DNA of 64,000 bases from Colwellia piezophila ATCC BAA-637 (GTDB taxonomy: Bacteria > Pseudomonadota > Gammaproteobacteria > Enterobacterales > Alteromonadaceae), in contig NZ_KB905164.1 in assembly GCF_000378625.1 (NCBI RefSeq), forward strand, positions 1 through 64,000. Reading direction: 5' to 3'. Under the pieces are notes generated by a model that saw nothing but the letters and a program-made list of their open reading frames with translations, did no database searches and was not told the DNA's origin. The stretch's first letter is position 1. Each line of letters begins with the position of its first letter. Positions 53,260 through 64,000 of this stretch are shown one piece after another. The translations under genes and the position numbers were made by a program.

Positions 53260-53553
53260 TTAGTCGCTATTTCCGGCTTCTACTCGGCTCTTCAGTTTCT
53301 GTCCTGGTCTAAAGGTAACAACCTTACGGGCAGAAATTGGAATATCTTCACCAGTTTTAGGATTACGGCCAGGACGTTCGCTTTTTTGACGCAGGTCGAA
53401 ATTACCAAAACCTGAAAGTTTAACTTGATCGCCACTTTCTAAGGTCTCGCGAATCTCTTCAAAAAAGATTTCAACCATGTCTTTTGCGTCGCGCTTGCTC
53501 AGCCCAACTTTTTCAAATAAATGTTCTGCTACTTCTGCTTTGGTAAGCGCCAT
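53260..53553 (-). CDS. ihfA: Integration host factor alpha subunit
   Basis: 97 residues, matching IhfA closely: [20 protein letters not shown], the beta-arm [21 protein letters not shown] with the intercalating Pro, and [16 protein letters not shown]. With IhfB it bends DNA sharply at specific sites and serves transcription, recombination and replication. It lies 3 bases after the pheT stop, the conserved pheS-pheT-ihfA order. Core gene. Confidence 0.98.
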   Translation of the reverse strand: MALTKAEVAEHLFEKVGLSKRDAKDMVEIFFEEIRETLESGDQVKLSGFGNFDLRQKSERPGRNPKTGEDIPISARKVVTFRPGQKLKSRVEAGNSD

Positions 53554-53556
53554 GGC

Positions 53557-55992
53557 TTAGTCCCTCAGTGATGCATTTAACTCTGTTTTTAAGGTTTCAA
53601 CAACTCTATCGATAACATCAGTGATGTCTTTTTCTTCTAGAGTTTTACTGTTATCTTGTAATACTAAGGCGATGGCTAGACTTTTAAAACCGTCATTTAT
53701 GCCTTGACCTTGGTATACATCGAATAAGTTTAGATCAATTAAATAATTTCCGCCAACCTTTTCAATAAGTTGTAACACTTTTTTTGCATCAACTTCTTCT
53801 TTTACTACGATTGCTATGTCGCGGCGATTGGCCGGGAAGCGAGAGATATCACAGGCTTCAGGGATTTTTTGCACTAACACTTCAGACAATAATAGTTCGA
53901 AAATTAATGTTCGGCCATTTAAGCCTAATTTCCTTTCTAATTCAGGGTGTAAGGTTCCAACACAACCGACATAAACACCATCTTTAGTAATTTGTGCCGT
54001 TTGGCCTGGATGTAAAGCATCGACTTCGGCTTTTGAAAACTCATAACCATTGGCATCACAAGTCAGTGCTAATATTGCTTCAACATCACCTTTAATGTCA
54101 TAAAAGTCTGTCGCTGCTTTTTCCATGCTCCAATGCTCATCAACACGTTGACCACCGATAACACCAGCCAGCATGTTTTGTTGACGCACACCGTTTTCAG
54201 CATTTTCATCAGGCACAAAACGTAAACCTGCTTCAAATAAACGAATTCGACCTTGCTGACGGTTTTGATTATAAACCATCGACTGTAACAAACCCGTCCA
54301 TAAACTTAAGCGCATTACCGACATTTCAGAAGAAATGGGGTGCGGAAGGGTCATCACTGCTTTATCTGGATGCAATAAGCTTTGTACTTTCGGGTCAACA
54401 AAACTATAGGTAATCGCTTCTTGATAGTCACGATTTACTAAAACTTGTTTTAAGTTTATCAAAGAAAGCTTAGCTTCTTTTTTCTCACACATTTTCAAGG
54501 CGGCTTTTGGCGCAATATTTGGAATATTGTTATAACCAAAAATACGGGCAACTTCTTCAATTAAATCGACTTCGATTTTAATATCAAAACGGTAAGCTGG
54601 CACAATAACCTGCCAAACTTTCGCTACGTCTTCACCTGTACTAGTCACGGTAAAACCAAGACGAGTAAGAATTTCACTTACTTGTTCATCGCCAATGTGA
54701 TGACCAATACGGCTATCTAACATTTTACGTCGTAAGCTTACTTCTTTTGTTTGTGGGATATCAGCATCAGATTTAGCTTCAACAACTGGGCCTGCTTGAC
54801 CACCAACAATAGTTAAAAGAAGTTCAGTTGCACGCTCAATGGCGTCAAACTGTAACGTTGGGTCGATACCACGTTCATAACGGTGTGATGAATCGGTATG
54901 CAAACCGTACTGGCGAGCTTTACCTAAGATAGCTAGCGGTGCAAAAAAAGCACTTTCTAAAAAGATATCTGTGGTGTTACGAGTAACCCCTGACTCAAGA
55001 CCGCCAAAGATACCGGCCATAGCTAATGCTTTTTTCTCATCAGCAATAACCAAAGTGCCTTCTTTTAGGGTTACTTCCTTTTCATCTAATAAAGTTAACT
55101 TTTCTTCTTTATTAGCGAAACGTACGGTAATTTTTGCGTTAACGCCGCCGTCTAGTTTAGCTAAATCAAAAGCATGCATTGGATGACCCAATTCAAGCAA
55201 TATATAGTTGGTGACATCAACAACAGGGTCGATTGACCGAGTACCACAACGGCGAAGTTTTTCCACCATCCAAAGTGGCGTAGTTGCACTTGGATTAATG
55301 CCTTTAATCACACGACCTAAGTAACGAGGACATGCTTCATTCGCTTCAATATTGATAGTAAGCACATCATCAATCGTTGGCGCTATCGCAGTAATGGTCG
55401 GTTCGGTAACGGCTAAAGAATTCAACACGCCTACTTCACGAGCTAAACCTTTGATACCTAGACAATCACCACGGTTAGCGGTTAAATCAACATCAATGGT
55501 AACGTCATTTAAATCGAGATATTCACGAACACATTTGCCTACCGGTGCATCGTTGGCTAATTCCATAATGCCAGCAGAGTCATCGGCTAAACCAATTTCA
55601 GACTCACTACACAACATACCAAAAGAGGCAATACCACGTAATTTTGCTTTTTTAATTTTAAAATCGCCGGGTAATACTGCACCGACAGTTGCTACTGCAA
55701 CTTTTAGGCCCTTGCGACAGTTTTTTGCGCCACAAACGATATCAACCAACTCGCCTTTTTCTACGGTAGCAGAGCTATAATCGCCTAAACTAATTTTTGT
55801 TATTTGTAACTTATCCGCATCTGGGTGCGGGCCACATTCAACCACTTCACCAATAACAACACCACTAAACTCGCCAGCTACTGGGTCAACACTGTCAACC
55901 TCTAGACCGGCCATAGTAATTTGATGTGCTAATTCATCAGAAGAAAGTGCAGGATTAACCCACTCACGTAACCAAGATTCACTAAATTTCAT
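53557..55992 (-). CDS. pheT: Phenylalanine-tRNA ligase beta subunit
   Basis: 811 residues (Escherichia coli 795). It charges tRNA-Phe together with PheS as an alpha2beta2 enzyme in the cytoplasm. N-terminal tRNA-binding EMAP-like domain ([20 protein letters not shown]), B3/B4 editing region with [13 protein letters not shown]5 domain, catalytic-like core and a C-terminal anticodon-binding FDX domain ([20 protein letters not shown]). It starts 11 bases after pheS. No anomalies. Confidence 0.97.
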   Translation of the reverse strand: MKFSESWLREWVNPALSSDELAHQITMAGLEVDSVDPVAGEFSGVVIGEVVECGPHPDADKLQITKISLGDYSSATVEKGELVDIVCGAKNCRKGLKVAVATVGAVLPGDFKIKKAKLRGIASFGMLCSESEIGLADDSAGIMELANDAPVGKCVREYLDLNDVTIDVDLTANRGDCLGIKGLAREVGVLNSLAVTEPTITAIAPTIDDVLTINIEANEACPRYLGRVIKGINPSATTPLWMVEKLRRCGTRSIDPVVDVTNYILLELGHPMHAFDLAKLDGGVNAKITVRFANKEEKLTLLDEKEVTLKEGTLVIADEKKALAMAGIFGGLESGVTRNTTDIFLESAFFAPLAILGKARQYGLHTDSSHRYERGIDPTLQFDAIERATELLLTIVGGQAGPVVEAKSDADIPQTKEVSLRRKMLDSRIGHHIGDEQVSEILTRLGFTVTSTGEDVAKVWQVIVPAYRFDIKIEVDLIEEVARIFGYNNIPNIAPKAALKMCEKKEAKLSLINLKQVLVNRDYQEAITYSFVDPKVQSLLHPDKAVMTLPHPISSEMSVMRLSLWTGLLQSMVYNQNRQQGRIRLFEAGLRFVPDENAENGVRQQNMLAGVIGGQRVDEHWSMEKAATDFYDIKGDVEAILALTCDANGYEFSKAEVDALHPGQTAQITKDGVYVGCVGTLHPELERKLGLNGRTLIFELLLSEVLVQKIPEACDISRFPANRRDIAIVVKEEVDAKKVLQLIEKVGGNYLIDLNLFDVYQGQGINDGFKSLAIALVLQDNSKTLEEKDITDVIDRVVETLKTELNASLRD

Positions 55993-56003
55993 TATGAGTT
56001 TTC

Positions 56004-57035
<1,032 letters not shown>

Positions 57036-57272
57036 TTAGCGTTAGCTATCGAAATAAGTTCAGCGTAATGCGTCGTTTATGAATAGACTAAGTCAAATAA
57101 TAAAAATGGGAATGATTTTACACGAAAAATAAGCTTTAGGTAGCAGTAATAGTGGCTTTTTAATGAAATTGTTTATATAAGGTTTTTTTCTGCTCTATTG
57201 GCGAAATAAATCATTAAAATTCAGGATTCTGAGACTAAATTAGTCCTAAATGGCTAGGATTTATCAAGCTGC

Positions 57273-57521
57273 CTATTGAGGCTTAGTTTTATTAGCTCTT
57301 TTGTCCGCTTCTCGTTGCATTAATACAAAAGTTAAATACATTTTTGTCGGTAATGAAAAAATCATACCAAAGGCGAAACACATAGCGCTAATGATAATAC
57401 CGGTGATACCCAGTGATGCCATATAGTCACTGAACAAATGTAAATAAATCCCTAGCAGTAATAGGCAAAGCCCAATACCGATAGAGATTTTTAGTAATAA
57501 CATTAAGTGCCGATCAGACAA
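57273..57521 (-). CDS. Small two-helix membrane protein, unknown function
   Basis: 82 residues with two hydrophobic helices (~8-29 and ~36-58) and a basic C-terminus (READKRANKTKPQ), so both ends likely in the cytoplasm. No family recognised. The start is TTG at 57521 (MSDRHLM); an in-frame ATG at 57503 is an alternative. It lies 48 bases after the porin gene start region in the same orientation and before pheS. Confidence 0.6.
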   Translation of the reverse strand: MSDRHLMLLLKISIGIGLCLLLLGIYLHLFSDYMASLGITGIIISAMCFAFGMIFSLPTKMYLTFVLMQREADKRANKTKPQ

Positions 57522-57569
57522 AGTGATTATCTTTTAGTCAACAGTGATCAAAAATTAGCTGACAAGTAT

Positions 57570-58739
57570 TTAAAAAACAAACATCATGCCAATACCCGTG
57601 GCATTTTCTGCTACGGTGCTTCCTTGAGCAACCAGGGTTGAGTCATCTATCTTGCTTTCAATATAAACATAGAAGTCATCATCCCAATGATATTTAGCGC
57701 TTAAAATAAAATATTTTAAGTGATAATTACTTGCTGAAGCGACTAAGGTAGTTGAATTATCTTTTAGCGAGTTATAACCGAGGATCAAAGAAATATCATT
57801 ATCAAAACGATAAGCACTAAAGAGCTCGATACCGCGTGCTTCTTTCATCACTTTACCGGAATCATTTATTTCATGATTACTCATATCGGTAACAACGAGT
57901 GCCGCATGTAAGCCTAAACTACCGTATGGACGATACGTTATATGGGCGGTAATAATTTCATCGTCTATTTTAGGCGATTGGATAGCATCTTTTGCATCAT
58001 CAATATCTACAACTAAGCTAATTTTAGCTTTGTTATAAGCGATACCTAGGCCAATATCATAAGGTGCTTGATAGATAAAAGACATTCCAAATGAATCATT
58101 AAATTTAACACCAAAATTTGCTTTTTTATCTGGGTTTTCTGGTGCTATATCGGTGTGAATGAGATCATCAGATACCAAGTATTGCGCGCCAAAACTAAAG
58201 TTTTGGTAATTAACCTTATACTGTAACGCTTGCTCTGCTCGACCGGTTCCTGAAAAACCACCATCGGTACCGTAGTTATAAGTCCCTTGAGCCTCAGCGC
58301 CAAACACTTCAAAATAATCAGTAACACCGGCAACATCATAACTTACGCCCCACTGCTTACCCATGGTAAAGCGGCCGTAAGTTTCATGGGTCACGCCAAC
58401 ATAACCTAACCTCAACCAAGTGGTATCTTCCGATGGTCCGGTACTGGTTAAGTTGTTATTACCAATATAAAGTTGGTCGCCCGTTTTAGATATTTGTATG
58501 CCCCACTCTAATAACGCGAGTGCTTGCCAATCATCTTTCATTTGATGTTTTACATCGAATGTATAACGAGAAAAGCCATCATTTATTTCCGCGGTGTCAC
58601 CACTCTTTAGATAATAAACGGACAAGTTGCCGTTAAAATCAAAGCTGGTTGCGTCTTTATTATAAATTTCGACGCCTTGTACTACGGGTAAGTAACAGCT
58701 TAATAACCCCGCGGTGCTAATTGATAGCAATTTTTTCAT
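57570..58739 (-). CDS. Outer-membrane porin (OmpC/OmpF-like)
   Basis: 389 residues with a signal peptide (cut near VQGVE). The body has alternating beta-strand pattern, the porin motifs NGNLSVYYLKSGDTAE, RLGYVGVTHETYGRFTMGKQ and YDVAGVTDYFEVFGAEAQGT (the L3 loop that narrows the pore), and ends in Phe (GIGMMFVF), the outer-membrane insertion signal. It is a trimeric general porin for small hydrophilic solutes. Start ATG at 58739 after AAGGGAAATC. The gene lies after ydiJ on the same strand with a 165-base gap holding a small hairpin (58777-58795). Confidence 0.9.
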   Translation of the reverse strand: MKKLLSISTAGLLSCYLPVVQGVEIYNKDATSFDFNGNLSVYYLKSGDTAEINDGFSRYTFDVKHQMKDDWQALALLEWGIQISKTGDQLYIGNNNLTSTGPSEDTTWLRLGYVGVTHETYGRFTMGKQWGVSYDVAGVTDYFEVFGAEAQGTYNYGTDGGFSGTGRAEQALQYKVNYQNFSFGAQYLVSDDLIHTDIAPENPDKKANFGVKFNDSFGMSFIYQAPYDIGLGIAYNKAKISLVVDIDDAKDAIQSPKIDDEIITAHITYRPYGSLGLHAALVVTDMSNHEINDSGKVMKEARGIELFSAYRFDNDISLILGYNSLKDNSTTLVASASNYHLKYFILSAKYHWDDDFYVYIESKIDDSTLVAQGSTVAENATGIGMMFVF

Positions 58740-58904
58740 CGTGATTTCCCTTCATGCGTAGTTTTATTTATTCAATGGGCTAATTTCATTAGCTCATTTT
58801 AGTTGTTTTTGTTTTTTTAGTTACTCAGTTCTTTATTGCATATAACATAGCTACATGATTTTATTATCTTTAGCTTAGCCTAGAAAATGATTAGCGCAAC
58901 GATA

Positions 58905-61900
58905 CTAGTTTAACGACTCCAATAGCGCTGCTACTGGGTGTCTAGCTTTTAAATCGCTAAAACGTTTGACTTGCGAGCGACAAGAAAAACCGGTCACTAA
59001 TATTTGTTCACTTGCTAAAGCGGCTACTTTAGGCTGCCAACTTAACTCAAACAAACCTTTAGAGTTAGCTAAGTTCACTTTTTCATGACCATAGGTGCCT
59101 GCCATGCCACAGCAACCGACACTGACCTTTTCTAAGGCTAAGCCAAAGTGTTCGAATATGGTTTGCCATTCATTTTCACTGTTGACCAACGCCGTTTTCT
59201 CAGTGCAATGGGAAAAAAGTTTGAAGGGTTTACCTTTTGAGAGCTCTGCTGCAACAGCCTTTACTTTAAAAGCGTTACCCTGCTCAGCGTCTGCTTTAAT
59301 AAAGCTTAATAACCATTCATGAGCAAGCAATACCGAAAAGTCGCCACGTTTTTCCAGTAGGGTTTTAGCGTATTCATCACGATAACATAACACCATAGAC
59401 GCATCCATGCCCAGCATAGGCATATCAAGCTTGCTAAGTTGATTTAAAAACTCACTGCTTGATTTAGCCGTTTTAGCAAACCTCGCTAAAAAACCTTTAA
59501 CATGTTGCGCTTTACCATTGGGCTTAAAGGGCAATAAAATAGGCTCTAAACCGAGTTTTTTAATCAGCTCCATCATGCTTTGTACGGTATTGGCGTCATA
59601 AAATGAGGTAAATGGGTCTTGTACTATCAGCACATACCCCTTACGTTGCTCAACAGTTAACGCCTGTAATTTACTTAAATCAAAACCTGAAAAACCCGCT
59701 TTATGCACTTGATTTTTCAAAGTGGGTACCGACAACAAGGGTGTATTGACATAACCGATGGTTTTGGCTGAAAGCTTGTCATAGAGCTTAGTATTAAGTA
59801 CCGCATTAACAATTTTTGGTGCTTTCGCCATTAGCGGCGCAAGTATTTCCACGTTAGCAACCAAGTGGTCTTTTAATGGTCTGGCGTAACGTGAATAATA
59901 TATATTGATAAAACGCGACCTAAAGTCAGGTACATCAACTTTTACCGGACATTGACTGGCACAGGCTTTACAGGCTAAACAGCCTTGCATCGCGTCCATT
60001 ACTTCATGGGAAAAATCGCCATTACCATTGTCATCTTGCTGTGGTTTGCTAATAAAATTAAGTCGTAATTTTTCAGCGGCGTTGCTGAGGATTTCTTTTA
60101 TTGACCAAATACTTTTAGAGGAATTAATCTTACCTTCTAGAGCAAGGATATCTACACCCTGTTTTTCTAATAAGCGTAGCCATTCACGCATTAAACCCGC
60201 ACGCCCCTTAGGAGAGTGGCGTCTGTCGCCAGTAATTTTACTCGACGGACACATTGTGCTATCAGCATCGTAGTTAAAACATAAACCATTGCCGTTACAG
60301 TCCATGGCAGCGGTAAACGACTCTTTCACCGTGATCGGTATTTGTCTATCATAGAAACCACGTTTGGTATCATCAACACTTACCAATTGCTCATCTGATT
60401 CAAATGGCGTACAAATTTTACCGGGATTCATTTTATTAAGCGGATCAAAAACGGCTTTAATTTTTCTTAGCTCGTTAAATAATTGTTCACCGAAAAAAGC
60501 TGGACTATATTCAGAACGATAACCTTTACCATGTTCGCCCCACATCAAACCACCGTATTTGGCGGTGAGTTTGACCACCTCATCAGATAAGATGCGCAAT
60601 AATTTTTCTTGCTCAGGATCACACATATCAAGTGCCGGACGTACATGTAATACCCCAGCATCAACATGGCCAAACATACCATAATTTAATTGATAACCAT
60701 CAAGTAACGCGCGAAATTCAACAATATAATCGGCAAGGTTTTCTGGTGGCACCGCGGTATCTTCGGCAAACGCTAAGGGTTTCTGGCTGCCTGCGGTTTT
60801 CCCCAACAAGCCAACCGCTTTTTTACGCATAGCATAAATTTTATTAATACTGCCAAGATCAGAAGTCACTTGATAACCAATGACGCCACAACTTCCTAAT
60901 ACAGAGCTGTCAGCCCCTTCACCTTTAGAAATCAAGTCCTCAAGTACCGAGGTAAGCTCGCTAACCTGATCGGCTAAATCGGCAATGCTATCACCGTTAT
61001 ATTCAACAATGTTAATGCCATCCATGACTTTTCCTGGCACATCAGTAATTAAATCACTGACGCTATGCCAAACAATATCTTGTTTGGCTAAGTTCAATAC
61101 CCGTGAATCAATGGTTTCTACTGAGGTAGCCTTTGCTGCAACTAAAGCAGGTGAGTGACGCAGCGCAGAGTCAAAACTATCGTATTTGATATTAATGACT
61201 GTTTTAGCAACACGGATAGCATTAATATTTAATTTGGCTTCACAAACAAAAGCCAATGAGCCTTCAGAGCCGGTGATCAAACGTGATAAATCAACGCCAA
61301 TGATATCGCCATTTTCGTTTGCCGTTAACACATTCTCTAAATCATAACCGGTTAAAAATCGATTTAAGCGGGGAAACTTCTTTAAAACCAAAGCGCGATT
61401 GTTAATACAAGAATCAAGCACTTGTGCCATGATCCGGCCATAAGTATTTTCCTGCTTAGCCAAGTCCTGTGCTTGCGCTAAAGCCATCGGCTCAGTATCA
61501 AATACCTCGCCATTAGCCAATACCGACTCAAGTGCTAAGACATGGTTAGATGTTTTGCCATAAACTAATGAACCTTGTCCTGACGCATCAGTGCTGATCA
61601 TACCGCCAACAGTGGCGCGATTTGAGGTCGATAAATCAGGGGCAAAAAAGAAACCGTGCGGTCGTAAATAATCATTTAGCTGGTCTTTAATCACACCCGC
61701 TTCAACACGTACCCATTTTTCCGCGACATTGATCTCTAATATATTATTCATGTATTTAGATAAATCAACCACCACACCCGGCGTTAAACTTTGTCCGTTA
61801 GTACCCGTACCACCGCCACGTGCGCTAAATTTAATACTCTGGTATTGTTCATCACTCGCCGTTTTGGCTAAGAGAACAATATCGGCTTTAGTACGCGGGT

Positions 61901-62069
61901 GAATGACTAATTGCGGTAGCTGCTGATAAATACTGTTATCGGTAGCTACAGCTAATCTAGCGCTATAACTGGCATTAATATCACCAGTAAAGTTTTTGTT
62001 TTTTAACGAAAAAATAAAATCGTCATATAAAGGAGGAAGGTGATTTTGATGACTAATATGAGGAAGCAT
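58905..62069 (-). CDS. ydiJ: YdiJ-type FAD/[4Fe-4S] D-2-hydroxyacid dehydrogenase
   Basis: 1054 residues (Escherichia coli 1018). An FAD-binding PCMH-type domain (~50-280, SARGGGTGTNGQSLTPGVVV, VGGMISTDASGQGSLVYGKT) precedes an FAD-oxidase C domain with GMFGHVDAGVLHVRPALDM and WGEHGKGYRSEYSP. An Fe-S domain follows with CLACKACASQCPVKVDVPDF, then a CCG domain with VGCCGMAGTYGHE. It oxidises D-2-hydroxyacids such as D-2-hydroxyglutarate or D-lactate, passing electrons on to the quinone pool; it is cytoplasmic or membrane-associated. All motifs intact. Confidence 0.93.
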   Translation of the reverse strand: MLPHISHQNHLPPLYDDFIFSLKNKNFTGDINASYSARLAVATDNSIYQQLPQLVIHPRTKADIVLLAKTASDEQYQSIKFSARGGGTGTNGQSLTPGVVVDLSKYMNNILEINVAEKWVRVEAGVIKDQLNDYLRPHGFFFAPDLSTSNRATVGGMISTDASGQGSLVYGKTSNHVLALESVLANGEVFDTEPMALAQAQDLAKQENTYGRIMAQVLDSCINNRALVLKKFPRLNRFLTGYDLENVLTANENGDIIGVDLSRLITGSEGSLAFVCEAKLNINAIRVAKTVINIKYDSFDSALRHSPALVAAKATSVETIDSRVLNLAKQDIVWHSVSDLITDVPGKVMDGINIVEYNGDSIADLADQVSELTSVLEDLISKGEGADSSVLGSCGVIGYQVTSDLGSINKIYAMRKKAVGLLGKTAGSQKPLAFAEDTAVPPENLADYIVEFRALLDGYQLNYGMFGHVDAGVLHVRPALDMCDPEQEKLLRILSDEVVKLTAKYGGLMWGEHGKGYRSEYSPAFFGEQLFNELRKIKAVFDPLNKMNPGKICTPFESDEQLVSVDDTKRGFYDRQIPITVKESFTAAMDCNGNGLCFNYDADSTMCPSSKITGDRRHSPKGRAGLMREWLRLLEKQGVDILALEGKINSSKSIWSIKEILSNAAEKLRLNFISKPQQDDNGNGDFSHEVMDAMQGCLACKACASQCPVKVDVPDFRSRFINIYYSRYARPLKDHLVANVEILAPLMAKAPKIVNAVLNTKLYDKLSAKTIGYVNTPLLSVPTLKNQVHKAGFSGFDLSKLQALTVEQRKGYVLIVQDPFTSFYDANTVQSMMELIKKLGLEPILLPFKPNGKAQHVKGFLARFAKTAKSSSEFLNQLSKLDMPMLGMDASMVLCYRDEYAKTLLEKRGDFSVLLAHEWLLSFIKADAEQGNAFKVKAVAAELSKGKPFKLFSHCTEKTALVNSENEWQTIFEHFGLALEKVSVGCCGMAGTYGHEKVNLANSKGLFELSWQPKVAALASEQILVTGFSCRSQVKRFSDLKARHPVAALLESLN

Positions 62070-62332
62070 AACGGCTTAACTTATTTATTATTTTAAACAG
62101 GACAGTGGCTCGAGTATATCATGGAAGAAATGCATTTTTACGCAAACAATGGTCCTATATTCAATATTATGGCAATTAACTGAATACTTTTGGTATACCT
62201 TATGCGAAGGCTTTAATTAAATAGCTTAGTTCAAAGCGTTTAGTTTAAGAGATTAGTTTAAGCGTTTGTTTAAAGAACCTTGATGTCCTTTGCATGGCGA
62301 AACGAATGTTAGCCAATTTTAGAGATATAAAA
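62070..62332. other. Intergenic region between ppsA and ydiJ
   Basis: Holds the ydiJ upstream region; no gene or clear promoter could be supported. Confidence 0.4.
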
Positions 62333-62366
62333 AAGCGGCTTACCCAGTACACCGAGTAAGCCGCTT
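62333..62366 (-). terminator. ppsA terminator
   Basis: AAGCGGCTTAC/GTAAGCCGCTT, 11-bp perfect stem with a 12-base loop; on the minus strand it is followed by a T run, 29 bases after the ppsA stop. Confidence 0.9.
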
Positions 62367-62394
62367 AGTTGACGCTTATTTAACTAAGCTATTA

Positions 62395-64000
62395 CTACTT
62401 TTTAGATTTTAAATGCTCAGCAAGGTATAACCAAGTTGGTAAGACAGTATCAGGGTTGAGTGAAACACTATCAATGCCCTGCTCTACTAACCAAGCAGCA
62501 AAGTCTTCATGATCTGAAGGTCCTTGACCACAAATACCGACATATTTACCGCGCTTTTTACAGGCTTTAATTGCCATAGACAATAACATTTTTATTGCTG
62601 GATCACGCTCATCAAATAAATGTGCGATTAAACCTGAGTCTCTATCAAGACCAAGAGTTAACTGAGTTAAATCATTTGAACCGATAGAAAATCCATCAAA
62701 ATAATCAAGGAATTGATCCGCTAACAAAGCATTGGATGGTAATTCACACATCATAATAATACGTAAACCATTTTCGCCACGTTTTAAGCCATGTTCAGCT
62801 AAAATATCAATAACGGCTGCCGCTTCTTCTACAGTACGCACAAACGGAATCATTACTTCAACATTGGTTAAATCCATGTCGTTACGCACACGTTTTATTG
62901 CTTCACATTCAAGGGCAAAACAATCTCTAAAATCTTTAGAGATATAACGCGCTGCGCCACGATAGCCAATCATAGGATTTTCTTCGTGCGGCTCATACGC
63001 TGCACCGCCAACAAGGTTGGCATATTCGTTTGATTTGAAATCAGACATGCGCACAATCACTTTTTCAGGTGAGAATGCCGCCGCTAACGTTGAAATACCT
63101 TCAGTGAGTTTTGCAATATAAAACTCTATCGGACTATCGTAACCGGCGATAATGTCATTAATTTCATCTTGTAACTCAGCTGGCTGCTTATCGAAATTAA
63201 GTAAGGCTTTAGGATGAATACCAATCATTTTATTGATGATAAATTCTAAACGCGCTAAACCTATACCTGCATGGGGTAAACGAGCAAAAGAAAACGCTCG
63301 ATCAGGGTTGCCGACATTCATCATTATCTTAAGAGGTAATTCTGGCATATCATTAATTTCAGAAGTCTTCACCTGATAATCTAATTCGCCACGATAAATA
63401 AAACCAGTATCACCTTCGGCGCACGATACTGTTAATTTATCACCCGTTTTAATCAACTCAGTGGCATTACCACAACCGACAACAGCAGGGATACCCATTT
63501 CACGGGCAATAATAGCGGCATGACATGTTCGGCCGCCGCGATTAGTAACAATCGCTGAGGCGCGTTTCATGATAGGTTCCCAATCAGGGTCGGTCATATC
63601 AGTAACTAAGACATCACCTGGTAGGATTTTATCCATTTCAGCCAGTGACGATAATACTTTCGCTTCACCACTACCAATTTTATGACCAATAGAGCGCCCT
63701 TCACAAACTACTTCTACGTTATCATCAGTTTGTAAGTGAAATTGTTCCATAATATTGGCGTTTTCACGGCTCTTAACCGTTTCTGGACGCGCTTGAACAA
63801 TATAAAGCTTACCGTCTAAGCCATCTTTAGCCCATTCAATGTCCATGGCACGGCCATAATGTTTTTCAATAATTACCGCTTGTTTAGCCAGTTCTTCAAC
63901 TTCGCTATCAGTTAATGAAAAACGGTTAGAATCAGCAGCATCAATATCAACAATTTCAACTTGCTTTGAATGTTCTTGGCTGTCCGCATAGACCATTTTA
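62395..64000 (-). CDS. ppsA: Phosphoenolpyruvate synthase, C-terminal part
   Basis: About 535 residues visible; the N-terminal ~260 lie past the window edge. PpsA converts pyruvate, ATP and water to PEP, AMP and phosphate for gluconeogenesis. The phosphohistidine domain has [20 protein letters not shown] with the catalytic His. The C-terminal TIM barrel has [52 protein letters not shown] and the Cys/Gly site [13 protein letters not shown]. The start reading at 63996 ([11 protein letters not shown]) is internal; the family continues upstream of it. Its 3' end has a strong terminator. Confidence 0.96.
   Translation of the reverse strand, partial: KMVYADSQEHSKQVEIVDIDAADSNRFSLTDSEVEELAKQAVIIEKHYGRAMDIEWAKDGLDGKLYIVQARPETVKSRENANIMEQFHLQTDDNVEVVCEGRSIGHKIGSGEAKVLSSLAEMDKILPGDVLVTDMTDPDWEPIMKRASAIVTNRGGRTCHAAIIAREMGIPAVVGCGNATELIKTGDKLTVSCAEGDTGFIYRGELDYQVKTSEINDMPELPLKIMMNVGNPDRAFSFARLPHAGIGLARLEFIINKMIGIHPKALLNFDKQPAELQDEINDIIAGYDSPIEFYIAKLTEGISTLAAAFSPEKVIVRMSDFKSNEYANLVGGAAYEPHEENPMIGYRGAARYISKDFRDCFALECEAIKRVRNDMDLTNVEVMIPFVRTVEEAAAVIDILAEHGLKRGENGLRIIMMCELPSNALLADQFLDYFDGFSIGSNDLTQLTLGLDRDSGLIAHLFDERDPAIKMLLSMAIKACKKRGKYVGICGQGPSDHEDFAAWLVEQGIDSVSLNPDTVLPTWLYLAEHLKSKK

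Overview
The window looks like a chromosomal segment of an AT-rich marine gammaproteobacterium, most likely an Alteromonadales member close to Colwellia. This is an inference from the gene set (ttcA, pheS-pheT-ihfA, a YdiJ-type oxidoreductase, ppsA, an Atm1-type exporter), the TTG/GTG start use, the many envelope lipoproteins and the dense small intergenic repeats. No rRNA, tRNA, CRISPR array or prophage was found.

Layout. 1-1000 is a scar of mobile DNA: the end of an ISL3-like insertion sequence sits inside an integron attC site, followed by a one-gene cassette (146 aa membrane-anchored protein) and a second attC, with no integrase in view. 1249-3576 encodes a second, shortened SecA-like ATPase. 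4276-4789 is a frameshifted gene, and 5177-6988 a CotH-like lipoprotein with a duplicated N-terminal module. 7.0-11.5 kb holds an esterase-like lipoprotein, a glycine-zipper protein behind a Fur-like box, and a SYLF lipoprotein. 11.7-17.3 kb is a minus-strand cluster read HupE/UreJ -> DUF1254/DUF1214 -> (remnant of a lost DUF3604 copy) -> DUF3604 -> parvulin PPIase, with hexamer repeats and FNR-like boxes upstream. 18-29 kb is a repeat-rich accessory zone with single genes (GGDEF cyclase, Gfo/Idh oxidoreductase, solute-binding protein, SnoaL-like protein, serine hydrolase, ABC pair, S4 protein). Its five ~200 bp dispersed repeats (family A) have terminal inverted repeats and a hairpin with compensatory changes; one copy truncates a DUF1254 gene. 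A second repeat family (B) is scattered through the same zone.

29-40.9 kb is mostly ordinary: a GntR/membrane/37-aa small-protein operon, ttcA, Bax, LysE, DUF1415, an Atm1-like exporter, a YrbG-like antiporter and a PafA-like phosphatase. 41.1-53.1 kb holds the most interesting locus. A sulfatase with a Fur-like box over its promoter is followed by a SUMF1-like protein without the catalytic cysteine pair, an eight-haem cytochrome c fused to helical repeats, and a complete MoxR-DUF58-DUF4381-BatA-BatB-BatC-BatD module, most junctions being overlapping or nearly so. 53.2-64 kb is core: ihfA, pheT, pheS, a small membrane protein, a porin, ydiJ and the C-terminal part of ppsA running off the end.

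How the parts may work together (inference): the sulfatase operon joins an extracytoplasmic hydrolase, a redox protein and a membrane-bound AAA+/vWA machine, possibly under iron control. The HupE/DUF1254/DUF3604/PPIase cluster looks like a secreted or periplasmic hydrolase system with a folding helper and a metal-permease-like protein.
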